Positions 45,855-53,865 of a DNA stretch of 64,000 nucleotides are shown here, piece by piece. Every line of letters begins with the position of its first letter. Within the stretch, counting starts at the first letter, position 1. The DNA comes from an uncultured Rhodopila sp. (GTDB lineage Bacteria; Pseudomonadota; Alphaproteobacteria; Acetobacterales; Acetobacteraceae): contig CAIZFE010000015.1 of assembly GCA_903932145.1 (NCBI GenBank), positions 19,149 to 83,148 on the forward strand. The letters are read 5' to 3'. Under the pieces are notes generated by a model that ran no database searches, was not told the origin of the DNA, and worked only from the letters and a program-made list of their open reading frames with translations. A program made the position numbers and the translations under genes.

Positions 45855-45921
45855 TTAAGGAATAGAAACCTCATCTCCGCCGCAGCCTGCCTTAGATCTG
45901 TCCCAGCGCCTGTATTACCAC

Positions 45922-46791
45922 TTGGTGTACACCCTCATGGACCTGTTGCCGCCGCCGCTCGATGATTCACCTGCGGCACTCCGCGCCAGAAACCACGCCG
46001 CCATCGCCAAGGCCGCGGCGCTGCTGCCGGTCGGCGCGAATGAGATCGATCTCGCCGCCCATTGCATCGCCGCCCGGGCGCAAGCCGAGGAGATGCTGCG
46101 GCAGGTCCGTGAGAACGCCGATGATATCGAGTTGGTGTTGCGGCTGAACGCGCAATACGGGTCGATGGTGCGGACCTCGCTGTCGGTGCACGGCCGACTT
46201 ATGCGGGTGCAGGCGCTGCGCCAGAAGCGGGAGGCGATCGAGGGTGCGGCAAACCAGGATGCCTGGACTCAGCATATTGCCGAGCAGTGCATGCTGATTG
46301 TGGCCGATCCGGATGCCGTACGGCAGCAGCCGGCTCGGTCCACAGCGGCGCCGGCCAGCTTTAGTAAAGTGGTCGCCACGAACGCCACCATCATGACGGG
46401 CGAAGCCCCGCCATCCGCACCTTTGCCGCATCCGGACGCTGAGGGGCATGAGCGGCAGGCATCCGCCCTGCATGATGACGGTGGCGTGCTGGACCCTGAA
46501 AGCGTTCTGGATACCGAATACCAAGACGGAAGCTTTGGGGCGCCTGCGGCTGGTGTGGACCAGGGGCTTGCCGGGCACGTCTCAAATGGTGGGACGAATT
46601 CTCATGATGCGGCTTTTGAGACGTGGTTGAACACGCTGCCTTGGCGCCGGGGGACAAAAGGGTCGGGCAAGACGGGTCGGCGCGAGGTTCTGCACGCGGC
46701 AATGGCGGAACCGCGTGCGGCCGGCCGGGACACGCCTGCGAAGAGTCACGAAAGCCTCGGGAGGGCGAACCCGAGTGGCCATGGCAGTTGA
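45922..46791 (+). CDS. Uncharacterised protein, helical N-domain and low-complexity C-tail
   Basis: I do not recognise a function. The 289 residues have an Ala-rich helical N-terminal part (to about residue 125) with repeated Asn/Ala/Glu helices, e.g. RNHAAIAKAAALLP and HGRLMRVQALRQKREAIEG. The tail of 160 residues is polar and probably disordered. Starts are unclear: TTG 45922, GTG 45925 and ATG 45937 are candidates. The same frame stays open back to 45859 and reads like coding sequence (LDLSQRLYYHLVYTLMDLL across the start), but has no standard start there. No signal or membrane helix. It stands alone between the MFS gene and the micro-operon. Confidence 0.6.
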   Translation: MVYTLMDLLPPPLDDSPAALRARNHAAIAKAAALLPVGANEIDLAAHCIAARAQAEEMLRQVRENADDIELVLRLNAQYGSMVRTSLSVHGRLMRVQALRQKREAIEGAANQDAWTQHIAEQCMLIVADPDAVRQQPARSTAAPASFSKVVATNATIMTGEAPPSAPLPHPDAEGHERQASALHDDGGVLDPESVLDTEYQDGSFGAPAAGVDQGLAGHVSNGGTNSHDAAFETWLNTLPWRRGTKGSGKTGRREVLHAAMAEPRAAGRDTPAKSHESLGRANPSGHGS

Positions 46792-46978
46792 AAATCGGGC
46801 AGTAAGGTCGGCAGGTTAGGCATTTTTGCCACCAACAAACCCTTGATTTCCTCATGGAATACTCATATTATTCAGAATAGCTTAGCTATCCGGCCAGGCG
46901 TCATAAAGCGCATCTCAAAAATAGGTAGAGGGGATACCATAATGCCGGGTTACAGAGGGGGCCTGGAGATGAGACACT

Positions 46979-47203
46979 ATGCCGCCACCGATCACGGACC
47001 CCATGGCTGCCTCACGTAAGGCTTCGAAGAACAAATACACACCCGCGCATGGACGAGACTTCGCGATGGCTGTGAGAGTGATGGATGACTATGAGACCTC
47101 CCGGACACGTGACAGAATAGCCTGTTTCGTTCTCGGATGTGGGGCTGTGGCGATGGCACTGACTGCTGTTACGGTTTCTACTCTGGGAATTTTGGTGCCA
47201 TGA
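46979..47203 (+). CDS. Small single-helix membrane protein, first gene of micro-operon
   Basis: 74 residues. A basic, polar N-tail (about 45 residues with RKASKNK and RDFAMAVRVMDDY) is followed by one hydrophobic segment near residues 48-73 ending LGILVP. A GGAG motif lies 10 bases before the ATG; a second ATG at 47003 is possible. Its TGA overlaps the ATG of the 28-residue gene (ATGA). No family recognised. Gene overlap on both sides of that small gene argues that all three are translated together. Confidence 0.6.
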   Translation: MPPPITDPMAASRKASKNKYTPAHGRDFAMAVRVMDDYETSRTRDRIACFVLGCGAVAMALTAVTVSTLGILVP

Positions 47204-47286
47204 AGGATGCATGGACAGTGGCAGGCCCCATTATCGGGATCGTCATTGGATACTACTTCCAACCCGGCCGAAAGGATTTAAGATGA
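47200..47286 (+). CDS. 28-residue membrane peptide between overlapping genes
   Basis: ATG at 47200 to TGA at 47286. The peptide begins MKDAWTVAGPIIGIVIGYYF and ends QPGRKDLR: one hydrophobic helix (about residues 5-20) then a basic tail. Both ends overlap neighbours by four bases: ATGA at 47200-47203 and ATGA at 47283-47286. The hydrophobic helix followed by an aromatic/Pro/Arg tail resembles the end of the membrane protein at 9718-10152 (APYLFPSRTDGQ). Its size is below usual gene-calling limits. Function unknown. Confidence 0.55.
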   Translation: MKDAWTVAGPIIGIVIGYYFQPGRKDLR

Positions 47287-47561
47287 ACATTGCAACACTT
47301 ACGCGGTCTCGGACGGATAAAGAATCCGTTTCGGAAAAAGTTCAGCCCATTAGCAAGAGCCGGGTGCAGTTCGATCTTACCCCGCGCGCCATGGCGATGT
47401 TGACGGAGCTTAAGAGCAAGACTGATGCTGCAACGTACGCTGAGGTTTTTAAGAACGCGATGAAGCTGTACGATGGCATCATTTCGGAAATAGAACGCGG
47501 TTCGGAGTTCTTGATCCGCGACAAGGACGGGAAAGTGTCAGAGTTCAGGATGTTCCTGTAA
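47283..47561 (+). CDS. Ribbon-helix-helix-like small protein with beta-hairpin tail
   Basis: 92 residues. After a polar 25-residue lead, a strand (SRVQFDL), helix A (TPRAMAMLTELKSKTD), a turn and helix B (TYAEVFKNAMKLYDGIISEIER) match a ribbon-helix-helix fold. A hairpin tail (FLIRDKDGKVSEFRMFL) follows. The same order of elements occurs in the 69-residue protein at 10142-10351. The ATG overlaps the TGA of the 28-residue gene. Repressor of its own operon is a reasonable guess, but DNA binding is not shown. Confidence 0.68.
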   Translation: MNIATLTRSRTDKESVSEKVQPISKSRVQFDLTPRAMAMLTELKSKTDAATYAEVFKNAMKLYDGIISEIERGSEFLIRDKDGKVSEFRMFL

Positions 47562-47603
47562 TACACAGCCGCCGTTGAGGCGAGGTCGCCGGCAGAGCAT
47601 TCT

Positions 47604-47684
47604 GTCATGCCGACGCAGGTCGGCATCCACGTCTTTTATTTGTGGAAACAAAGACGTGGATGGTGCGCCTTCGCGCACCATGAC
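47604..47684. repeat. Three-hairpin cloverleaf-like palindromic element
   Basis: Bounded by GTCATG (47604-47609) and CATGAC (47679-47684). Inside, ATGCCGAC/GTCGGCAT, CCACGTCTTT/AAAGACGTGG and TGGTGCGC/GCGCACCA each form a perfect stem. The whole folds as a closed three-arm structure. It lies 43 bases after the ribbon-helix-helix gene and may stabilise or end its mRNA. The rest of 47562-47823 shows no gene. Confidence 0.75.
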
Positions 47685-47823
47685 TATGTTAGGACGATCC
47701 CCGTGTGTCAGTATTACAGCCGATTAGTATAATTCATGGCCTTCGTTGCCTCGAAGCCTCCGGCCGGTCTGTTGCGTCCTTCGGCCGGGACGTGGTGAGC
47801 CGTTCACATTGACGGCGGGCGGA

Positions 47824-48999
47824 TTACGCCGCCCCCGCTCGCTCCCGTCGGCTTTCCGTCCGCAACTGCCCGCACGCCGCCAGAATATCCTGCCCGCGCG
47901 GAGTCCGGATCGGCGCCGCGAATCCCGCCTCATTCACAATCGCCGCGAACCGGTCAATCGCCGCCTTGGCGCTCGGTTCGTATTTCGAGCCAGGCCACGG
48001 ATTGAACGGGATCAGGTTCACCTTCGCCGGCATGCCGGCGATCAGCCGCACCAGTTCCCGCGCCTCGGCCTCGGAGTCATTGACGCCCTTCAGCATGATA
48101 TATTCGAACGTGATACGCCGAGCGTTCGACGATCCAGGGTAGCGGCGGCAGGCGGCCAGGACCTCGGCGATCGGGTATTTCCGGTTCAGCGGCACGATTT
48201 CGTCGCGCAGTTCGTCCGTTACGGCGTGCAGCGACACCGCCAGGTTCACCCCCAGCTCCGTCCCCGCGCGATCCATCATCGGCACCACGCCGGACGTGGA
48301 CAGCGTGATCCGGCGCCGGGACAGGCCGATGCCCTCACCATCCATCACGATCTTCATCGCCTTGGCGACGTTGACGTAATTATACAGCGGCTCCCCCATC
48401 CCCATCAGCACGATGGTGGACAGCAGCCGGGGAGTCTCACCCCGCGGCGATGGCCATTCGCCATACGAATCCCGCGCCGCCATGAACTGCCCGACGATCT
48501 CCGGCGCGCCCAGATTGCGCACCAGCGTCTGGGTTCCGGTGTGGCAGAACTTGCAGGACAGCGTGCAGCCGACCTGCGAGGAGACACACACCGCGCCGCG
48601 ATCATCGTACGGATCGGGGATATAGACGGTCTCCGCCTCTTGCCCGTCGCGGAACTTGAACAGCCACTTGCGGGTCGCATCCACGCTGGTCTGTTCGGTT
48701 GCCACCGACGGCCGGCCAATGACGAATTTCTCCGCCAGGCGCCCCTGCAAGGGACGCGCGATGGAGGACATGCGGGAGAAATCGGTCACGCCCTGATGGT
48801 AGATCCAGTGCCACAACTGCTTGACGCGGAACGCCGGCTCACCGATCGCCGCCATCTCGGCCCCGAGTTCCGTGCGGTCCATCCCGACCAGATCCCGCCG
48901 CCCGTCCGCCAGCACCACCGGCGGCGGATCGAACAACGCCTGCTTGGCGAGAACCCGAGCGCGATCGATTTCGGAAAGGTCGCTCACTTCGCGGGACAT
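47824..48999 (-). CDS. rlmN: 23S rRNA (adenine2503-C2)/tRNA (adenine37-C2)-methyltransferase RlmN
   Basis: Radical-SAM methyltransferase that methylates C2 of A2503 in 23S rRNA and of A37 in some tRNAs. 391 residues. The cluster Cys triad is Cys145, Cys149 and Cys152 (GCTLSCKFC). The methyl-carrier Cys pair fits GAVCVSS (138) and the late DILAACGQL Cys. [15 protein letters not shown] and [14 protein letters not shown] bind SAM. The start at 48999 overlaps the end of the IalB gene by 16 bases on the same strand. Confidence 0.96.
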   Translation of the reverse strand: MSREVSDLSEIDRARVLAKQALFDPPPVVLADGRRDLVGMDRTELGAEMAAIGEPAFRVKQLWHWIYHQGVTDFSRMSSIARPLQGRLAEKFVIGRPSVATEQTSVDATRKWLFKFRDGQEAETVYIPDPYDDRGAVCVSSQVGCTLSCKFCHTGTQTLVRNLGAPEIVGQFMAARDSYGEWPSPRGETPRLLSTIVLMGMGEPLYNYVNVAKAMKIVMDGEGIGLSRRRITLSTSGVVPMMDRAGTELGVNLAVSLHAVTDELRDEIVPLNRKYPIAEVLAACRRYPGSSNARRITFEYIMLKGVNDSEAEARELVRLIAGMPAKVNLIPFNPWPGSKYEPSAKAAIDRFAAIVNEAGFAAPIRTPRGQDILAACGQLRTESRRERAGAA

Positions 49000-49514
49000 G
49001 CTTTGACGATGGCGGCATAGGCAGCGCCAAAGCCTTTCAAACTAAACGTATCCGTCACTTCCTTGGGTCCTGGAGACCGTGCAATCGCTCGGCTGCCCTT
49101 ACCGAACGCCGTGACGGCCACCTTGCCGTCGCGCGCAAAGGCGTTGCGCCCGGCGGTGTAGAAGTCCAGTCCGGTCTGATCGACCTGAAGCGTTACGGTG
49201 GTATTCGCGGCGTAGGTCATCCCCGCCTCGATCGCCACGGCATCGCGTCCGGACGACCGTTCCGTGACGGTCAGAATAACGGCGCCACGTCCGGGCAGAG
49301 CGGGTGAGGAACTCTGGGCGCGGGTGAAGGCATAGCAAACAGCCTGTCCGGATTCGGCGTGAGTCGCCGCGATCCAGTCCTCGAACTTGCCGATCTGTTT
49401 GGGGCCGGTCGCGGCGGCCTCCGCCGCCGGGTGCGCCGCTTTCTTGGTTTCAGCCAACGCCGGCAGGGCGAGCAGCAGCGTAGCGGTCAGCAAACACGGG
49501 AGAATAATTTTCAT
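48984..49514 (-). CDS. Invasion-associated locus B (IalB)-family periplasmic protein
   Basis: 176 residues. Signal [22 protein letters not shown]. The mature part has [24 protein letters not shown], with the GxFxDWxA and C-Y core of the IalB family, and the end [14 protein letters not shown] with a second Cys that could form a disulfide. The family is common in alphaproteobacteria, and most members are not linked to invasion. The ATG at 49514 gives the signal. It overlaps rlmN by 16 bases. Confidence 0.85.
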   Translation of the reverse strand: MKIILPCLLTATLLLALPALAETKKAAHPAAEAAATGPKQIGKFEDWIAATHAESGQAVCYAFTRAQSSSPALPGRGAVILTVTERSSGRDAVAIEAGMTYAANTTVTLQVDQTGLDFYTAGRNAFARDGKVAVTAFGKGSRAIARSPGPKEVTDTFSLKGFGAAYAAIVKACPAK

Positions 49515-49561
49515 GGGCGCAGCAATAGGGCTGCGGCCCGCGCCAAACAAGCGCGACTCGC

Positions 49562-50140
49562 TCATACCTTGTTCGCGTTGGCGTTAAGCCAGTCCGGGAT
49601 GGTCTTGCGGAAGCGCGGCGCGCCGTGTCCGGTCTCGGGTAAAGCCTCCACCGGCCCCTTGCTGCCGACCGGACGCTCCGAGAACCGGCCGTGCTGCAAC
49701 AACCGGTCATACAGGACCAACGCCCCGGCGACGGCCAGATTCAAAGAGAACCGGGTCGGTATCCGGATCACATGATCGCACCGCTGCAGCAGCGCATCGG
49801 ACAGGCCGGCGCGTTCGGGACCCAGGACATAGGCCGCGTTCAGCGGATGACGGAAGGACGGCAGGTCGACGGCACCGTCCAGAAGCTCGATCCCCACCAG
49901 GGCGCATCCCTGCGGCAAGTCCATCTCGGCCAGGGTGGGGTAGCGCCACATCGGCACGTGCAACTCGGTATGGGAGGTATCGGCGGTGCGGGCGGCGCGT
50001 GCATCCCAGCCGGTGCCGATGGTGAAGCAGAACGACGCCCCGAATGCGTGTCCGGTTCGCAGCAGCGCGCCGATATTCGCCGATTTGGAGACACCTTCGG
50101 CGCCAATGCCGAAATAGCCACGAGTCCGAGCTTCAACCAT
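49562..50140 (-). CDS. TrmH/SpoU-family RNA 2'-O-methyltransferase
   Basis: 192 residues of the SPOUT class. Motif 1 is VSKSANIGALLRTGHAFG, motif 2 YVLGPERAGLSD and motif 3 IRIPTRFSLNLAVAGALVLY, which together form the knotted SAM site. No extra RNA-binding domain is visible. The RNA target (tRNA or rRNA position) cannot be told. It is 47 bases upstream of the IalB gene and divergent from the isomerase gene. Confidence 0.92.
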   Translation of the reverse strand: MVEARTRGYFGIGAEGVSKSANIGALLRTGHAFGASFCFTIGTGWDARAARTADTSHTELHVPMWRYPTLAEMDLPQGCALVGIELLDGAVDLPSFRHPLNAAYVLGPERAGLSDALLQRCDHVIRIPTRFSLNLAVAGALVLYDRLLQHGRFSERPVGSKGPVEALPETGHGAPRFRKTIPDWLNANANKV

Positions 50141-50215
50141 GCGGGCGGTCTATGCCCGGCGTGCGGTCCGCGCAACCATTGGTGACCGAGCGGGAAATCG
50201 GTTAGTCTGCGCCCT

Positions 50216-50845
50216 ATGCCCGCTTCGCCGATCATCACGGTTTATACCGATTATAAAAGTCCGTATGCCTTCCTCGCGAAGGACCGGATTGTGGCGTTGG
50301 CGTGCGACACCGGTGCGGTGATCGACTGGCGCCCGTACGTGTTGAACGTGCCGCTTTATCTGGGCGACGCGACCGTTGGCGACGATGGCTCCGTCCTGAC
50401 TGAGACCCGCAATGCGCATCAATGGCGGCGCATCCGTTACATGTTCATGGATTGCCGCCGTCAGGCCGCAAGACAAGGTCTGATCCTGCGCAGCACGCGC
50501 AAGATATGGGACTCCGCGCCGGCCGCGGCCGGGATGTTGTTCGCGCAGTCGGCAGGCGACGCGGTGTTCCGTCGCTATCATGACGCGGTTTTCAGCCGGT
50601 TTTGGGCGCGTGAGCTGGACATTGAAAGCATCGACGCGCTCTCCGCCGTGCTGACCGAAGCGGGAACGGACGGCTCCGGCTTCGCGGCATTCCTGCCGGA
50701 GGGGCTGGCCCGTGTCGCCGCGATCGGCGCGGCGGCCGAGGCGGAGGGCGTGTTTGGTGTCCCGACATGTGTTGTCGGGGGCGAGATGTTTTGGGGCGGT
50801 GAGCACCTTCCGGACATTCAGGCGATGATCGGATCGTTGCCGTAG
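50216..50845 (+). CDS. 2-hydroxychromene-2-carboxylate isomerase/DsbA-family protein
   Basis: 209 residues of the kappa-class GST/HCCA isomerase group. The N-terminal YTDYKSPYAFLAKDRI loop has Ser (SPY) in place of the DsbA Cys pair. The end FGVPTCVVGGEMFWGGEHLP has the cis-Pro and substrate-side residues of the family. It probably isomerises an aromatic ring-cleavage intermediate with glutathione. The ATG at 50216 is divergent from the SpoU gene and 51 bases before the TrpD-like gene. Confidence 0.85.
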   Translation: MPASPIITVYTDYKSPYAFLAKDRIVALACDTGAVIDWRPYVLNVPLYLGDATVGDDGSVLTETRNAHQWRRIRYMFMDCRRQAARQGLILRSTRKIWDSAPAAAGMLFAQSAGDAVFRRYHDAVFSRFWARELDIESIDALSAVLTEAGTDGSGFAAFLPEGLARVAAIGAAAEAEGVFGVPTCVVGGEMFWGGEHLPDIQAMIGSLP

Positions 50846-50896
50846 CCACCCCGAAAATCCGCAACCAGTCACGCCGCCAACCGCTATAAGCGTCAC

Positions 50897-51883
50897 ATGA
50901 CGCACTCCTTCGCCGCTGACTTCGCTCCCTTTGTCGCCACCCTGGGCCGCGGCCCCGGCCGATCGCGTGCCCTGACACGCGATGAAGCCCGCACCGCGTT
51001 CGGCATGGTGTTGCGCGGCGAGGCCGATCCGCATCAGGTCGGCGCTTTCCTCATGCTGCTGCGCTTCCGGGGCGAGGACGCGGAAGAGATCACCGGCATG
51101 GTCCAGGCCGCTCGCCACCATGCCGGCTTGGAGCATGGCGATCCGGCAGCCGATCTGGACTGGCCGTCCTATGGCGCCGGCCGCACCCGCGGGGCGCCGT
51201 GGTTCCTGCTGTCGGCCCTGGCGCTGGCTCGGTCGGGCATTGCGGTGTTGATGCACGGGTCGAACGATTTTTCGTCGGGCATCGCGGTGGAGGACGCCAT
51301 GACGGCGCTGGGTCTGCGGCCTTCGCCCGATGTGTCCGCGGCCCTGACGACGCTGAAGACAAACCGGTTTGCTTATCTGCCGCTGCGCGCGATGGCGCCG
51401 GAGGTGGACCGGTTGCTGGATATGCGGCGCCTGTTCGGCCTGCGCTCCCCGGTCAACACTGTTGCCCGATTGCTGAATCCGGCGAACGCGCCCGCCGGGG
51501 TCGATGGCGTGTTCCATCCGCCCTATATCGACGTGCATCTGGGCGTGGCGGAGCGGATGCAACGCGGCCGGTTGCTGGTCCTGAAAGGCGGCGGCGGCGA
51601 AGCGGAACGGGTGCCGCTGAAACCAACGACCGCGACGATTTGGGACCGGCACGACGGCCGCGTCGAACTGAGCCTTCCGGCGGTTGAGGGACTTCGGCCG
51701 CATCCGGCGGCGGAGGATACGGCCGCGTCGTTCGCCTCCGTCTGGAACGGCGAAGCCGCGCCCGCAACGCCGCTGGCGACCATCCAGGCCACCATCGCGC
51801 TGGCCTTGCTTGCGACGGGGCGGACACGGGACCCCGGGCAGGCGATGGACGACGCCGGTTCGATCTGGTCGCAACGGCTTTAA
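50897..51883 (+). CDS. TrpD2/YbiB-like anthranilate phosphoribosyltransferase-family protein
   Basis: 328 residues. The N-terminal helical part has LTRDEARTAFGMVLRGEADP and GAFLMLLRFRGED, as in TrpD. The central loop reads VLMHGSNDFSSG in place of the TrpD KHGNR/GSAD pattern, and LLDMRRLFGLRSPVNTVARLLNP follows. This resembles YbiB-type nucleic-acid-binding homologues rather than tryptophan synthesis enzymes. No trp genes are nearby. It is 18 bases before thrC and the two are probably co-transcribed. Confidence 0.82.
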   Translation: MTHSFAADFAPFVATLGRGPGRSRALTRDEARTAFGMVLRGEADPHQVGAFLMLLRFRGEDAEEITGMVQAARHHAGLEHGDPAADLDWPSYGAGRTRGAPWFLLSALALARSGIAVLMHGSNDFSSGIAVEDAMTALGLRPSPDVSAALTTLKTNRFAYLPLRAMAPEVDRLLDMRRLFGLRSPVNTVARLLNPANAPAGVDGVFHPPYIDVHLGVAERMQRGRLLVLKGGGGEAERVPLKPTTATIWDRHDGRVELSLPAVEGLRPHPAAEDTAASFASVWNGEAAPATPLATIQATIALALLATGRTRDPGQAMDDAGSIWSQRL

Positions 51884-51901
51884 CCGCGTAGAAGGCCCGC
51901 C

Positions 51902-53305
51902 ATGCGCTATATCTCCACCCGCGGGCAGGCGCCCGCACGCGATTTCGCCGATGTCCTGTTGGCCGGGCTGGCCGAGGACGGCGGCCTGTTCATGCCGGAA
52001 ACCTGGCCGCATTTCAGTCCCGCCGACCTGCGGGCGATGCGCGGCTTGCCGTATCCCGAACTGGCCGCGCGGGTCATGCAGCCTTTCGTTGGTGGGGCCA
52101 TCCCGTTCGAGGTCCTGCGGACCATCTGTCACGAATCGTATGCCGGGTTCGGTCACCCGGCCATCGTGCCGCTGATCCAGTTGGAAACCGGCCTGTTCGT
52201 GCAGGAGCTGTTCCACGGCCCCACGCTGGCCTTCAAAGACATGGCCATGCAGGTGCTCGGGCGCCTGTTTGACTATGTCCTGACGCAACGCGACAAGCGG
52301 GTGACGATCGTCGGCGCGACCTCCGGCGACACCGGTTCGGCCGCCATCGAGGCCATGGCCGGGCGCGACCGGATCGACATCATGATCCTGCATCCGCATG
52401 AACGCACCAGTCTGGTGCAGCGCCGGCAGATGACCACCGTCCACGCCGCCAACGTTGGCAACGTGGCGGTCGAGGGCACGTTCGACGACTGCCAGGACAT
52501 CGTGAAGGCGATGTTCGCCGATACCGGATTCCGCGATGAAGTGCGGCTGTCGGCGGTGAACTCGATCAACTGGGCCCGCATCGCGGCGCAGATCCCGTAT
52601 TACTTTGCCGCCGCGCTGGCGTTGGGCGCACCGGATCGGGAGGTCGCATTCAGCGTCCCCACCGGCAATTTCGGCAACGTGTTGGCCGCGTGGGCGGCTC
52701 GCCGGATGGGCCTGCCGGTTGCTCGGTTGATCGTCGGATCGAACCGCAACGACATCCTGGCGCGGTTCCTGGAGTCCAACGACATGTCGATGGTGCCGGT
52801 GGAGCCGTCGCTGTCCCCAAGCATGGACATCCAGGTCAGCTCGAATTTTGAGCGGGTGTTGTTTGAACTGCTGGACCGGGATGCCGACGCCACGCGCCAG
52901 ACGATGCTGTCGTTTCGGGAGACCGGTCGGATGGCGGTGCCCGAGGCGATCTGGCACCGCGCGCGCGGGGTGTTCCATGGGTTCCGGCTGGACGACGCAG
53001 GCACCGAGGCGGAAATCCGCCGCCTGCATGCCGCGGCGGGATATCTGGCTGATCCGCACTCCGCCATCGGGATCGCGGCGGCGCGGGCTTTGCCGTGTGG
53101 CGGCGGGGTGCCGGTCGTGGCGATGGCAACGGCGCATCCGGCGAAGTTCCCGGACGCGATGGAACGGGCGACCGGACAACGGCCGGCGTTGCCGCCCCGG
53201 ATGGCGGATCTGTTCGAGCGGGAGGAGCGGTTTACCGTGCTGCCGAACGATCTGGGCACGGTGGAGGCGGCCGTGCGGGCGCTGGTGGGGCGGAATGCGG
53301 GGTAG
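51902..53305 (+). CDS. thrC: Threonine synthase
   Basis: Final step of threonine synthesis: O-phosphohomoserine to threonine with PLP. 467 residues, the longer proteobacterial/yeast-like class. MRYISTRGQAPARDFADVLLAGLAEDGGLFMPE is the family start in blocks. The PLP lysine is in FHGPTLAFKDMAMQ, ATSGDTGSAAIEAMAG binds phosphate, and SVPTGNFGNVLAAW and SNRNDIL follow. An ATG at 51902 with AAGGC upstream fits. It follows the TrpD-like gene. Confidence 0.96.
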   Translation: MRYISTRGQAPARDFADVLLAGLAEDGGLFMPETWPHFSPADLRAMRGLPYPELAARVMQPFVGGAIPFEVLRTICHESYAGFGHPAIVPLIQLETGLFVQELFHGPTLAFKDMAMQVLGRLFDYVLTQRDKRVTIVGATSGDTGSAAIEAMAGRDRIDIMILHPHERTSLVQRRQMTTVHAANVGNVAVEGTFDDCQDIVKAMFADTGFRDEVRLSAVNSINWARIAAQIPYYFAAALALGAPDREVAFSVPTGNFGNVLAAWAARRMGLPVARLIVGSNRNDILARFLESNDMSMVPVEPSLSPSMDIQVSSNFERVLFELLDRDADATRQTMLSFRETGRMAVPEAIWHRARGVFHGFRLDDAGTEAEIRRLHAAAGYLADPHSAIGIAAARALPCGGGVPVVAMATAHPAKFPDAMERATGQRPALPPRMADLFEREERFTVLPNDLGTVEAAVRALVGRNAG

Positions 53306-53420
53306 TCGTTTATCAGCCTACTCGTGACAGTTTGGCATTAACAATTTATCGGATCAAATTCGGACCAGGAACGCCCTGAGTCATACGGCACTTCGTCCAA
53401 TTCGGGTGATGTCGTGGCGG

Positions 53421-53511
53421 TCGATCGCCTTGTAAACTGCCTTCTTCCCCGCACTGGTCATGGCGCTGATTTCGGAACGGGAAAGGTCTCAGCCGGTCCC
53501 GAGGATTGATG
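53421..53511 (-). pseudogene. Fragment of a DUF433-type antitoxin gene
   Basis: On the minus strand this stretch reads HQSSGPAET..., then, after a one-base shift, SEISAMTSAGKKAVYKAID. It matches the first ~32 codons of the intact DUF433 gene at 59136 (DQSSGPAEI, then AEISAITGASVQAVYKAI) base for base over much of its length. A one-base loss after the TTT run breaks the frame, and the rest of the gene is absent. It is the only recognisable item in 53306-53850; a 7-base inverted repeat ATGATAG/CTATCAT near 53707-53738 is also present. Confidence 0.7.
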
Positions 53512-53865
53512 AATCCGCGAAGACAATTGCCCGGGGACGAGGCGGCGCGGTTCGCCGTTTGCTTGAATGCCTGGCCCGCTGACATGGCTCCCAGTGCGGC
53601 ACTTTGAATGGGGAGGCACCGCGGCATCATGGCCCGATTCAGCGGTGCGATCCGGGGCGATCTTACGAGAACCGAGACGCACCTCCCCTGTGCGGTCAAC
53701 CTCGATGATATGATAGGTTTAGTGTCTCTATCATGGATTGACGCCGAACAAGCAACGCTAACTATGGATAGCGATGGAGTGCGGCCCGCTCGTTAAGCAG
53801 CGCCTAAATCAGTCATCTCGACCGGGTAGGAGCGATTTGGTTTATGTCGATTGGAGGCGGTTCCT

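Noticed and set aside
50150..53179. A 1009-codon open frame on the minus strand
   Set aside because: It lies opposite the isomerase, TrpD-like and thrC genes, is rich in Arg, Gln, His and Pro, and shows no domain. It is an effect of GC-rich third codon positions.
53458..53699. Minus-strand frames of 74-117 codons in the thrC-kinase gap
   Set aside because: Only the stretch at 53421-53511 shows similarity (to the DUF433 gene), and it changes frame there, so no intact gene is supported.
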